Source: VAZQ01 sp035293945
GTDB taxonomy: Bacteria; Pseudomonadota; Alphaproteobacteria; Rhizobiales; Xanthobacteraceae
Length of the DNA stretch: 64,000 nt
Assembly: GCA_035293945.1 (NCBI GenBank)
Contig: DATGLV010000027.1
Coordinates: forward strand, 25,598 to 89,597
Direction of reading: 5' to 3'
In this document: piece after piece, positions 52,486 through 60,708 of the stretch
Layout: every line of letters starts with the position of its first letter
Position numbering within the stretch: the first letter of the stretch is position 1
The notes under the pieces: generated by a model
What the model was told of the DNA's origin: nothing
The model's database searches: none
What the model saw: only the letters and a program-made list of their open reading frames with translations
Position numbers and translations under genes: made by a program

Positions 52486-53219
52486 TCAATATTTGATCGC
52501 GGTCAGAACAGAGAAGATCGCAAGATAATGGCAAACGGCTGCAGACAGCACAAAGGCATGCCAAATGGCATTCTGAAATCGCAACCGTGAACTCAGATGG
52601 AAGATGACCCCTGTCGCATATAGGACGGCGCCAAGCGTGAGGAGCACGGCAGCCCGATGCGACAGCCCCGTCTCGTGCAAGACCGCCAGCAAGCCGAACA
52701 AGCCGAGGCTCAAATACAAGCCGATGGCAAGGCGCTCGAACCTCCCGGGGGCGAGGAACTTGATTGACGCTCCCGCCAGGGCGCACAACCACAGGCAGGC
52801 AGCCGCGGCCGCTGCTGCGCTCCCGAGACTGCGATGCAGCAGGAACGGCATCGCGGTCGCGGCAATGAAGACGTATATGGCGGCGTGATCGAACCGCCGC
52901 AGCGTCCATTTTGTTCTTGAGACCGGCCACAGTAGACGGCCGACAGCACAAACGCCGTGACCAAGGTGCTCGCATAGATGACGGTCGCGGCAAATTGAAG
53001 CACGGAATCCGGCCGGGCGGACGCGGCGAGCACGATCGCTCCAATCCCGGCGAGCATGATCCCGCAGCTGTGAATCGCGCCGTCGGCAAGCAGCTCGGCA
53101 GCATCATAATCCCAGCAAAAATCGGAGGGCAGACCCGCAGGCAAGTGCTGCGGCGCGCGGCGTACGCAGAACATGCAGCTGTAACGCTGCACGACCGCCG
53201 CCGGTTCAAGCCGCGTCAC
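52486..53219 (-). pseudogene. HlyIII/PAQR-family membrane protein, frameshifted
   Basis: Two overlapping reverse frames form one protein. The first part (from GTG 53219; an ATG at 53174 is an alternative) gives DGAIHSCGIMLAGIGAIVLA and ATVIYASTLVTAFVLSAVYC. Near 52922-52932 the homology passes to another frame that reads PVSRTKWTLRRFDHAAIY and continues through further membrane helices to LAIFSVLTAIKY. The joined product has the HlyIII signature YxxxPVSxxKWxLRRFDH with metal-site His residues. A one-base loss (or two-base gain) explains it. Either the gene is broken or the base is a sequencing error, since both halves are otherwise intact. Confidence 0.8.
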
Positions 53220-53331
53220 GTCCGCCCCGCCAGGCGCGGAACCAGCGCCGCTCCTCAGCTATTTGCAGAGCGGCTCCGACACAGTGCAAATGTTTGATAG
53301 ACTACAAGCGGGGCAAGCGCGATGACACACC

Positions 53332-54048
53332 ATGGAGATCAAGGTGAGCCACGTGCTTGACGACACGCCCGCGGCCGCCCCGAGCGTCATCATGGTCGTG
53401 GGCTTGCTGTTCGAGGCGCATTTTGCCGAGCGGCCGACCGCCGCGGTTGTTTGCCGCGGCAATAGCCACAGGATCGCGACCACAATCCTCGCGGCAGCCA
53501 GATCGGGGTGTCACCGCATCGTCAGCTTCGGCATGGCCGGCGGTCTTGCGCCCGACCTGCGGCCGGGGGATTGGATCGTCGCTTCCAGGATCATAGGCGA
53601 CGAGGTGTCATATGCGACTGATCCGGCTCTGTCGCGCCTGCTTTTGGAAAACGCGCCCGGCGCCGAGTATGCACCGATAATCGGAGTAGATGCGCCGGTA
53701 GCGGATCCCGCATCCAAGCGCGCGCTCCACGCGCGCGGACTGGCCGCCGTGGACATGGAGTCCCACATTGTGGCGCGGCTCGCGGTCGAGCACAGACTCG
53801 CCTTAGGGGCGATAAGGGTCATCATCGACCCGGCGCACCGGAGAATTCCCGCCGCCGCATTGGTGGGCTTCAACTCGCTGGGAGCCATTGATCCCACGGC
53901 GGTGATCCGCGCATTGATCGGACGCCCGCGCGACTTGCCGCTCGTTGCAATGCTCGCCTTCGATGCCGTCGCGGCGCGAAGGGCGCTGCAGCGAATCCAT
54001 CAAATGCTTGCAAACGGATTTGGCCGGCCTGTCGATGGCAAGCGATGA
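53332..54048 (+). CDS. HpnG-like nucleoside phosphorylase (hopanoid-associated)
   Basis: 238 residues. The purine-nucleoside-phosphorylase fold is clear: VVCRGNSHRIATTILAAA, SFGMAGGLAPDLRPGDWIVA, and the VDMESHIVARLA motif that holds the ribose-binding Glu. The C-terminal part PAAALVGFNSLGAIDPTAVI matches hopanoid-associated HpnG, which removes adenine from adenosylhopane. No other hopanoid gene (shc, hpnA-N) is in the window, so this copy is an orphan and may have another nucleoside substrate. Confidence 0.82.
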   Translation: MEIKVSHVLDDTPAAAPSVIMVVGLLFEAHFAERPTAAVVCRGNSHRIATTILAAARSGCHRIVSFGMAGGLAPDLRPGDWIVASRIIGDEVSYATDPALSRLLLENAPGAEYAPIIGVDAPVADPASKRALHARGLAAVDMESHIVARLAVEHRLALGAIRVIIDPAHRRIPAAALVGFNSLGAIDPTAVIRALIGRPRDLPLVAMLAFDAVAARRALQRIHQMLANGFGRPVDGKR

Positions 54049-54439
54049 TGTCGCCGCGGTTGCGCGCCAGTCGGGCGCTTGGTCGGATTCCGCTCAGCTC
54101 ATGAGGAAGACGCTCTTGAGGCGACCGAACATTGTTTCGCTTTTTCGATCGCGAACACTTTGGGGCGACTGAAGCCGCTACGTTATTCAAGCTCCATCAG
54201 CTCGGGACCGAGATCTCAAATGTCAGCTCTATTTGATTAAAACACGACCGGCCGTCGCTCATCGTGCCTCTGAGCGGGAGATGAAGAGGCCGACAGTCAT
54301 CGCGAAAGCCAACGAATCCGACAATCAGCCGGGGATGGCCTCAGAGCTGCGGCCCACTCGATCGCACCACGCGACGGAACAATCACAAGCCTTGCCAGTA
54401 CATCCGTGGTCAAGGCTCGCTTGCCGGCTGCGCTGCCGC
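54049..54439. other. 391-bp intergenic region
   Basis: Lies between the phosphorylase gene and the convergent cspA-like gene. Short ORFs on both strands lack codon bias. A slightly AT-rich patch is at 54110-54240. I see no gene or motif. Confidence 0.5.
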
Positions 54440-54649
54440 TCAAACGGTGCGCAGGTTGTCCGCCGAGGATTTGCCGGTCCGGCGATCGGCCACCACCTCG
54501 AATGAGAGCTTTTGTCCCTCATTGAGGCTATGCAGCCCGGCCCGCTCAACGGCACTGATGTGCACGAAGACATCCTTGCTGCCGTCATCCGGCTGAATGA
54601 AACCAAAGCCTTTTTGGCCATTGAACCACTTCACTGTTCCTTGCGTCAT
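54440..54649 (-). CDS. Cold-shock domain protein (CspA family)
   Basis: 69 residues, with AGAAGGACC before the ATG. The single cold-shock domain has RNP1 KGFGFI and RNP2 VFVHIS. It binds single-stranded RNA and DNA and acts as an RNA chaperone. A long leader region (to about 54900) without a gene lies upstream, as often seen for csp genes under post-transcriptional control. Confidence 0.95.
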   Translation of the reverse strand: MTQGTVKWFNGQKGFGFIQPDDGSKDVFVHISAVERAGLHSLNEGQKLSFEVVADRRTGKSSADNLRTV

Positions 54650-55434
54650 CAGGTCCTTCTTTCTGATATAGCGTTACGCAGCCCGCACCCGAGTGCGGTC
54701 TGTTCTTCATGTTCGAGATTTGGAAGAAGCTCGTTAGTCCGACGCGAGTCGCGCGGCGAGGCCAAGTCGTTCGGCCGAAGCTCGATGCTACAAATCCTAA
54801 CAGATCGGGGCCTGTTCCGCAACGCATATGTCCGATGGAAGCATTCGCCGTCAGTCCTTATGCCTCGATGAGCCTGCAGTGGCGGGCACCGGTTGAGAAA
54901 AAAGCTGGCTATTTCCGCCCGCAAGCATCATGTTTATAGGACCGTCGGTATCGGCTTGGCTGCCGACGGCTGAGAGACGAGGTTGTGCTCCCGCCGGCAA
55001 TACGGGAGACCGCCGTGGCTCAGGCCTACCCGATCGACATCACTCGCCAGCTCGAACGGCGTTGGCGTCGGGTGGACGCCGCCAAAAAATGCCAGCCCTG
55101 ACGACAGGGGCGTGGCGACGGCGTTCGCGCAGCATGTGAGGACATCCGTAAGTCGGCCGCCGTCGCTCATGCTGCCGCCGCAAACTTGTTTACCATCGAC
55201 TGCGTCGTGCGTGGGGACTCGAAAAGCTGACCATCCGGAACGTGCGGACGCACGGAAAAGCCGGAGCGTTTGAAACACTTCGGCTTTCAATTCCACGCCG
55301 CAGCTCGGTCGTGCGCTGGCGTCTCGCCTTGCCCGACAGCGCGACCTGCGGTGCACTGGTACGGGTTCGGCATACGTGGACACCCGTTGTTAGGCGACCC
55401 GCTCTGAGCGTGAGCGGAGAAAGGATAAACCCAT
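54650..55434. other. 785-bp region without recognisable genes
   Basis: Open frames occur on both strands (for example 54934-55383 reverse, 149 residues, and 54983-55273 forward), but none has a ribosome site, a domain or normal residue composition. The first 250 bp may be the csp leader and promoter. The rest could be a degraded gene; I cannot tell which. Confidence 0.5.
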
Positions 55435-55665
55435 ATGCGCATTTACATCTTCAAATCCGAAAACCGTCAGGGGCTTCGCGCCTTCGCCGACGATCCATCC
55501 GGAAGCAAGCTCCCGCAGCACCATGGGCCCTGGACGGTTGTGGGTGTGGTCAGGCCGGAATCTGATCCACCCCACAAGTTTTCGCGCGTGTCTATCGAGC
55601 GGGCAATTGACGCCGCTGGCTTTCAGCTTTGGCGTTTGAGCGCGAAAGCCGGATCGCCCGCCTGA
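55435..55665 (+). CDS. Small conserved protein, 'MRIYIFKSE' type
   Basis: 76 residues, with AGGATAAACCC before the ATG. The pattern MRIYIFKSENRQGLRAFADD, GSKLPQHHGPWTVVGVV and ERAIDAAGFQLWR is one I recognise in many Bradyrhizobium-type genomes as a short hypothetical protein. Cytoplasmic, function unknown. Confidence 0.75.
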   Translation: MRIYIFKSENRQGLRAFADDPSGSKLPQHHGPWTVVGVVRPESDPPHKFSRVSIERAIDAAGFQLWRLSAKAGSPA

Positions 55666-55682
55666 CGATCTCAAGGAAAACT

Positions 55683-55925
55683 ATGCGAAAGAGCCCACGC
55701 AGAGGCAGTCGTTCGCCCCAACCCCCAAGGCGAGCACCACTCGAGATGACGAAAAGGGGAGGGGGGCCGTCCGAGCGGCACCGATCTCCCCTGAGGAGCT
55801 ACGAGCATTATGTCTCGCTTGCTCGCGCCGCGGCGCTCAACGGCGATATTATCGAGGCAGAGAACTACTACCAGCACGCTGAGCATTACTACAGATCAAT
55901 CGCCGCCAAGTCTCCAGATGAATAG
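55683..55925 (+). CDS. Short DUF4167-like protein
   Basis: 80 residues from the ATG at 55683 (CAAGGAAAACT upstream). The C-terminal half SYEHYVSLARAAALNGDIIE and AENYYQHAEHYYR is the core of DUF4167, which in alphaproteobacteria normally sits in a longer protein. The N-terminal half is basic (MRKSPRRGSRSPQPPRR) and could bind nucleic acid. This is a short paralogue, 17 bp after the previous small gene. Confidence 0.75.
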   Translation: MRKSPRRGSRSPQPPRRAPLEMTKRGGGPSERHRSPLRSYEHYVSLARAAALNGDIIEAENYYQHAEHYYRSIAAKSPDE

Positions 55926-55975
55926 ACAATCAAACTGCGATACGCCCACCCTTGGCCAGACGGAGGCGATCTAAG

Positions 55976-56173
55976 ATGGCCACGCACAAATTCATGATCG
56001 GCCAAACAGTCTTTTTGCAGCCCACGGTCCTCAACCGCCTTGCGGTCCCCCGCGCATTTGCGGTGACCAAGCACCTGCCTGTCCAGAAAGACGGGCAGCT
56101 CGAATATCGAATTAGAAGCTCAAGCGAGCCGTTCGAGCGAGTCGCGAAGGAAAGCGACCTCAGCGTGGAATGA
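55976..56173 (+). CDS. Small conserved protein with SH3-like beta pattern
   Basis: 65 residues from the ATG at 55976. HKFMIGQTVFLQPTVLNRLA, then AFAVTKHLPVQKDGQLEYRI and ERVAKESDL match a short family common in Bradyrhizobium-type genomes. Beta-rich, cytoplasmic, role unknown. It is third in a row of tiny genes and may be co-transcribed with them. Confidence 0.75.
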   Translation: MATHKFMIGQTVFLQPTVLNRLAVPRAFAVTKHLPVQKDGQLEYRIRSSSEPFERVAKESDLSVE

Positions 56174-56715
56174 CTGGTCGCTACGTTCCGCCGAAGGGCA
56201 GCTTTTGCTCCATGGTCGGAAGCTGGAGGCCCGTCCGTTACCCCGCCGAATCACCAAGCTTTTGGCTCTCGCGCGATAATCTCGTGCGCTCGGCACGCGG
56301 TTGTCACCTATGTCTTTGGTACGATCTGTCACCCATGTGTCCGGGCCGGACATTGATTTTATGGTGCGCAAGAGGGACCCACATTCATCTAATAAGCTTT
56401 TGATAGACCATCATATAATTTGAGCGATCTCGGTAGGTACCCCCGCGTGTACCCCCACTTTTCTTCGCTCGAACGGGGCTCGAACGGCGGACCAGCCTCG
56501 AACGGCGGACCAGCGCGGCCCTAGCATCTTCTTCGGCCAGCACTCAAGCAGGCCAAGTCCCATCCCTGGATCGCTCATGCGTTTCGACCTCTTTGATGGC
56601 CTATGGCTAGCTATGTGTAGGTTGTACCGAACCTAGTCTTCACGTATGTTCTGCGATGCCCGCTGGCTGGTTCCTGGCGAGCATCGCGATGCTCCCTTTT
56701 CGAAGGGAGTGTCCG
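56174..56715. other. 542-bp island-edge region with short direct repeats
   Basis: No credible gene. Two copies of GTACCCCC lie 12 bp apart (56437-56444, 56449-56456). CTCGAACGGCGGACCAGC is repeated exactly in tandem (56479-56496, 56497-56514), with a partial third copy CTCGAACGG at 56468-56476. Base composition changes from here on. It may be an attachment or regulatory region for the element that starts with the AlpA gene. No tRNA gene was found. Confidence 0.5.
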
Positions 56716-56913
56716 ATGACACAAAAGTTAGTCTCGAAGAAAGAACTGAAGCTCGTCTTTGGAGTCCCATACAGCTTCGCCCATATCGCGCGTCTCGAAG
56801 CCGCCGGCCAATTTCCCAAGCGAATACGGCTCGGAGCATGTAGGGTCGCGTGGCTGTCCGAAGAGGTGCAGACCTGGATAGACGAGCGTGTTGCTCAACG
56901 CTGCACGGCATGA
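56716..56913 (+). CDS. AlpA-family DNA-binding regulator (excisionase-like)
   Basis: 65 residues from the ATG at 56716, with AGGGAG upstream. The winged-helix MerR-like fold is seen in LVSKKELKLVFGVPYSFAHI, ARLEAAGQFPKRIRLGACRV and AWLSEEVQTWIDERV. AlpA-type proteins regulate or excise prophages and integrative elements. No integrase gene is adjacent, so the element may be degraded, or the protein may now regulate the operon downstream. A strong terminator follows 14 bp after its stop. Confidence 0.85.
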   Translation: MTQKLVSKKELKLVFGVPYSFAHIARLEAAGQFPKRIRLGACRVAWLSEEVQTWIDERVAQRCTA

Positions 56914-56927
56914 CCTTTCCTAAAGGG

Positions 56928-56963
56928 CGGGAGCCTCGGCAAAGTCCGGGGCTCCCGTTTTTT
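56928..56963 (+). terminator. Strong rho-independent terminator
   Basis: CGGGAGCC (56928-56935) pairs with GGCTCCCG (56950-56957), a perfect 8-bp stem with a 14-nt loop, followed by six T (56958-56963). It ends the AlpA transcript and separates it from the membrane-protein operon. Confidence 0.9.
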
Positions 56964-57088
56964 CCTTGGCAGAACCGCCACAACGCAACTTTTTCTGGAC
57001 TTGTCGAACCGCTACACTAGGTCGTTGCTCAGCACCCGTCTGCGAAAGCCGTGGCCGGAACGTTCGTTTCAGTCGCCCCGAAAAAGAG

Positions 57089-57844
57089 ATGAACTTCGAC
57101 CTCCTCGGTCCCGAATTTTTTTGGACGATACAAATTGCGGGAGGCGCGACCTATGCCGCCGCAGGAATCACAGCGTTTCTGCTCTTCCGGCTTTTGCTCT
57201 CCCTTGTATCCGCTACTCCTTTGGATCTTTTGAAACGACGAGCAGCCGTGTTTGCCGTGATCGGCCTCCCGTCAGTACCGCCTCTCATTGCTTATCAGTA
57301 CGACCTCATTTACTTCGTAGGTTCGTTCATGTTGCTGGCCAAGGTGCTTCTTGCGTGGACAGATGCGTTCGCCGCACTGGCAATAGGGGTTTCCCTACAG
57401 CAAGTTCTGTCGCGGAGGTCTCGCGTTCCGAACATTCTCGCCCTTCCGTTTGTCGCGTCAATTTGCGTCCCTGTTTGCTTGATTCTCGCTGAGCTCGCGC
57501 CGACATATTTCACGTTCCCGCTACCCTCCGCCTGCGAACCCAGGCCATATCCATTTTTTTCTACGTGCGGCTATTTCCGATACGAGGGCTTCTATGCACT
57601 AGGGGCGCTTTTTATTCTCGTCATCGTGTGTGGGCTCCTCCTGTCTCCGAACTCAAACATCATTCGCGGATACGCATGGCTTACGGGCGTCAGCCCGTAC
57701 CAACCGACCGCAGCGCCAAAAAACGAGGACGGCCCACGGCTTGACCGCTTGCCGGCTCGAGCACTTGTGAGCGAACTGGATGACCTCGAAAAGCAGATGA
57801 TCAAGCACGCGCTTCGTTCCAAGCGCCAAGAGTTCGAACTATAG
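57089..57844 (+). CDS. Polytopic membrane protein of unknown family
   Basis: 251 residues from the ATG at 57089 (AAAAAGAG upstream); the open frame back to 56966 crosses the terminator and is rejected. About five to six membrane segments (about 15-38, 50-65, 72-92, 100-118, 124-142, 175-192). A loop with two Cys (CEPRPYPFFSTCGY) is likely periplasmic. The C-terminal 55 residues are charged and cytoplasmic, ending in the helix SELDDLEKQMIKHALRSKRQ. No family recognised. It is 25 bp before the next gene and likely first in an operon with the VirD4-like ATPase. Confidence 0.75.
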   Translation: MNFDLLGPEFFWTIQIAGGATYAAAGITAFLLFRLLLSLVSATPLDLLKRRAAVFAVIGLPSVPPLIAYQYDLIYFVGSFMLLAKVLLAWTDAFAALAIGVSLQQVLSRRSRVPNILALPFVASICVPVCLILAELAPTYFTFPLPSACEPRPYPFFSTCGYFRYEGFYALGALFILVIVCGLLLSPNSNIIRGYAWLTGVSPYQPTAAPKNEDGPRLDRLPARALVSELDDLEKQMIKHALRSKRQEFEL

Positions 57845-57869
57845 CGGGCGAGGTCTCGGCGTTCAGGTC

Positions 57870-58433
57870 ATGCGCGTCACGATTGATCATAGACAAGAAA
57901 CGACCGGCCTTGGCGGCACACAATCTCAATTTGTCAACTGCACCGTTCAATTCAGCGAGGAAGAGAAGGCAATTATCAGGGTTCGTGGCCTGGGAGATCA
58001 TCTGATCGTCCTCGACAGCCCGCGGCCGCCGCCCAGCTATCGAGAGTACATGACGGCCGGCATCCTGCTCGCGTTCTCTCCGCTCTTTGGCTTGATAGGA
58101 TTTTGGACGCTCGTCTATGCGGTAATCAACCTCGTGATCTCAGGTGGCCGAAGCGCGCTCGGCTATGCGGTGGTCGGCTGCCTCCTGCTTGTCTTCGCGC
58201 CCTTTGCGTGGGCAATCGGATTCCTGATGGATCGAGCGATGAACCACCGCTTCACGCACCCAAAGCAGTTCGTCACTGTTAGGGAGATGCTGCTTCGTCC
58301 GTTCACCGTCCACTCTCCCGACCCTGCATACTCCGATCTCGTTGTCGACCAGATCAAAGAACGACTGACGATCCTGAAGGCGATCATTTCCGGTAGCGCG
58401 GAGATGCGCGAAAGGAGCACGTACGAGCTATGA
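57870..58433 (+). CDS. Two-helix membrane protein of unknown family
   Basis: 187 residues. An N-terminal soluble beta-rich part (TGLGGTQSQFVNCTVQFSEE, 1-55) leads to two membrane segments (about 62-85 and 96-118), then a cytoplasmic C-terminal part of about 65 residues. Its stop overlaps the ATPase start by 4 bp (ATGA), so translation is coupled. The place between a polytopic protein and a VirD4/HerA-like ATPase suggests a membrane complex. Family unknown. Confidence 0.75.
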   Translation: MRVTIDHRQETTGLGGTQSQFVNCTVQFSEEEKAIIRVRGLGDHLIVLDSPRPPPSYREYMTAGILLAFSPLFGLIGFWTLVYAVINLVISGGRSALGYAVVGCLLLVFAPFAWAIGFLMDRAMNHRFTHPKQFVTVREMLLRPFTVHSPDPAYSDLVVDQIKERLTILKAIISGSAEMRERSTYEL

Positions 58434-60646
58434 GGACAGGCTTGTCGCGGCTCTCATCCGGGTCACCGGCCACTGACGCGCTGCTGCTTCTCCTGCTTTT
58501 GTTCGGCCTCATCCTGGCCCTCATCTTTGGCCTCGCCGTTCTAATTCCCATCGGGGTCGCTATTGGGGTGGTGAGGGGTATGCAGTGGTACGCGACGAGG
58601 CCCATCCCCACTGACCGCCTCTACGCGCAGACCGAACAGCGCAGCGTCTCGGCACACTTTCCCGATGCGGACATCTTCGTCGATGCATTCTTGGATCGTC
58701 TACTGGATTCCCTGCGCACAGAGTTGCCGACGGCTGAAATCCTTCGATCGATGACAGAGATTGCCGAGGAGTTGTACCGAGAAGAACGCCTGAGCAATCC
58801 ATTGCCTCCTTTGCCCCCTGCGAACACTATCGAAGAAGGACGATATCGCGACCTCCTGATCGCCCATCAACGCAAGTCAGTGGATGCGCCAAGGACGCTT
58901 GAAACCTTCCACGGAACACTGGGTAACGCGTTTGTCGATTTTGCCGCGGAGCTCCCGTCAATCGCCAAGACAACGCGCCAAGCACTCACAAGCACGGATG
59001 AGGCCGAGCGCTTCGCGACGTTCCCCCTCGTTGATGTGCTGCCAAACCCTGGCCCCGCTGTGGCGGCCCTGACACACCCATTCTATTCGAACAAGGTAGA
59101 CGAGATCGGGCTCTTTGCCGACCTACGGCACCAGCTTGAACGCAACTTGCGCGAGGCGACTCGTGCCGAGTCACGCGGCTCGAGCGAAAAGCTCATTCCC
59201 GCTGACAAGCATAAAGGCACGGCACGGGAGATCGTCGAGGCCTACCTGCATCACACGCCGTTCCACCGGCTCGCGTATGCGCCGATCCCCTTCACGATCA
59301 CCGATCAGCAACGATACGAACACATGCATGTGGTCGGAGGTTCTGGCCACGGCAAAACGCAGCTGCTCCAGCGTCTCATTCTCCACGACCTAAACCGCGA
59401 AGAGCCGCCAGCGCTCGTCATAATTGATAGCCAAGGGGAGATGCTCCGAAAGATACAACACCTCAGCTTGTTCGGCGACGGCGGACGCTTGGCGGATCGC
59501 ATCGTCGTCATCGACCCGGAAGATGTTGATTACCCGCCAGCTCTCAACATGTTCGACATGCGGCCGGCGCGGATGCAGCACTACTCTCAGGCGATAAACG
59601 AGCAGATCGAAGCTTCCGTTATCGAGACATTCAACTATGTGTTCGGCTCTCTCGCTGCTGAGCTGACCAGCCGTCAAAATACGACGTTCGCATTCGTCAC
59701 CAAGCTTATGTTGTCCGTGCCTGGCGCCACGATCCAGACGCTGCGCGAACTCTTCGAGGATGGGGCGACCAATATCGAGAGCAGCCCTTTCGCAAAGCAC
59801 ATCCGCACGCTTGATCCAACCTCGCAGGCGTATTTCGCCAATCAGTTCTTCACGAAATCATACGCGCAGACCAAGCACCAAATCGCACGGCGGCTCTACA
59901 GCGTGCTGCAGGTTCCTGCGTTCGAGCGAATGTTTGCGTCGCAGCGCAATCGACTAGACATGTTCGACGCCTTGCAGGCCGGTTCGGTCGTTCTCGTCAA
60001 CACGAGCAAGGCACTCCTGAAGACCGAGGCCTCCGCGTTGTTCGGGCGCTACATGATCGCACGGGTAATCTCCGCGGCATTCGAACGCATCGCGCTGCCT
60101 TCTGGCAAACGTAATCCGGCCTTCTTGGTGGTTGACGAAGCGGCGGAATATTTCGACGAGAATTTGGAGACCCTCCTGTCGCAGGCCAGAAAATTCAACG
60201 TCGGAGTCTTGTTCGCGCACCAGCATCTCGATCAGCTGACGCCAGCGCTGCGGGCAGCCGTCGCCGCCAACACTTCGATCAAGCTTGCGGGAGGCGTTTC
60301 CGACAAAGATGCCCGCGCGCTCGCGCCGGACATGAGGACCACGTCGGAGTTTGTCGCGGACATGAAGAAGCTCCAGCGCTCTACCGAGTTCGCGTGCTTC
60401 GTTCGGAACTACACCGGGAGCGCCGTACGCCTGCGGATCCCCTTTGGAGCGCTTGAGAGAGCGCCGCGCATGACTGGAACAGAACACGCAAACATGATCG
60501 CCAAAAATCGAGATCGCTATACGGCGGCGAAAGATCAATCGACGGGGGGGAGCGAAAGCAATTCGGCCGTACTCAACGCGTCTTTCTCCCCGGGGACTGG
60601 TAGAAGCGCTGACAATCTGTCGAGCGATGCTGCGGAGAAGTGGTAA
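58430..60646 (+). CDS. VirD4/TraG/HerA-like membrane-anchored P-loop ATPase
   Basis: 738 residues. The N-terminus has two membrane segments (about 17-48). A 240-residue helical region follows, then the ATPase with Walker A G303-GSGHGKT-310 (K309) and Walker B FLVVDEAAEY (D569, E570). Further conserved parts are VVIDPEDVDYPPALNMFD, and LFAHQHLDQLTPAL with the Gln seen in TrwB/HerA-type motors. It looks like a type IV coupling protein domain, but no relaxase, VirB or other conjugation gene is nearby. It could pump DNA or protein across a membrane or serve as a defence or maintenance motor. Third gene of the operon. Confidence 0.85.
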   Translation: MRTGLSRLSSGSPATDALLLLLLLFGLILALIFGLAVLIPIGVAIGVVRGMQWYATRPIPTDRLYAQTEQRSVSAHFPDADIFVDAFLDRLLDSLRTELPTAEILRSMTEIAEELYREERLSNPLPPLPPANTIEEGRYRDLLIAHQRKSVDAPRTLETFHGTLGNAFVDFAAELPSIAKTTRQALTSTDEAERFATFPLVDVLPNPGPAVAALTHPFYSNKVDEIGLFADLRHQLERNLREATRAESRGSSEKLIPADKHKGTAREIVEAYLHHTPFHRLAYAPIPFTITDQQRYEHMHVVGGSGHGKTQLLQRLILHDLNREEPPALVIIDSQGEMLRKIQHLSLFGDGGRLADRIVVIDPEDVDYPPALNMFDMRPARMQHYSQAINEQIEASVIETFNYVFGSLAAELTSRQNTTFAFVTKLMLSVPGATIQTLRELFEDGATNIESSPFAKHIRTLDPTSQAYFANQFFTKSYAQTKHQIARRLYSVLQVPAFERMFASQRNRLDMFDALQAGSVVLVNTSKALLKTEASALFGRYMIARVISAAFERIALPSGKRNPAFLVVDEAAEYFDENLETLLSQARKFNVGVLFAHQHLDQLTPALRAAVAANTSIKLAGGVSDKDARALAPDMRTTSEFVADMKKLQRSTEFACFVRNYTGSAVRLRIPFGALERAPRMTGTEHANMIAKNRDRYTAAKDQSTGGSESNSAVLNASFSPGTGRSADNLSSDAAEKW

Positions 60647-60708
60647 CTCACGCGCCCATGGCTCGCCCTCTGCAGCGATGGTGTCGCTGAGTAAATGGTC
60701 GACACGGC

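Noticed and set aside
54934..55383. 149-codon reverse ORF in the csp upstream region
   Set aside because: No ribosome site, unusual Cys/Arg/Ser composition and no recognisable family; left as unassigned region.
56400..56640. tRNA gene as integration target at the island edge
   Set aside because: No cloverleaf with a T-loop GTTCRA and matching acceptor stem could be drawn.
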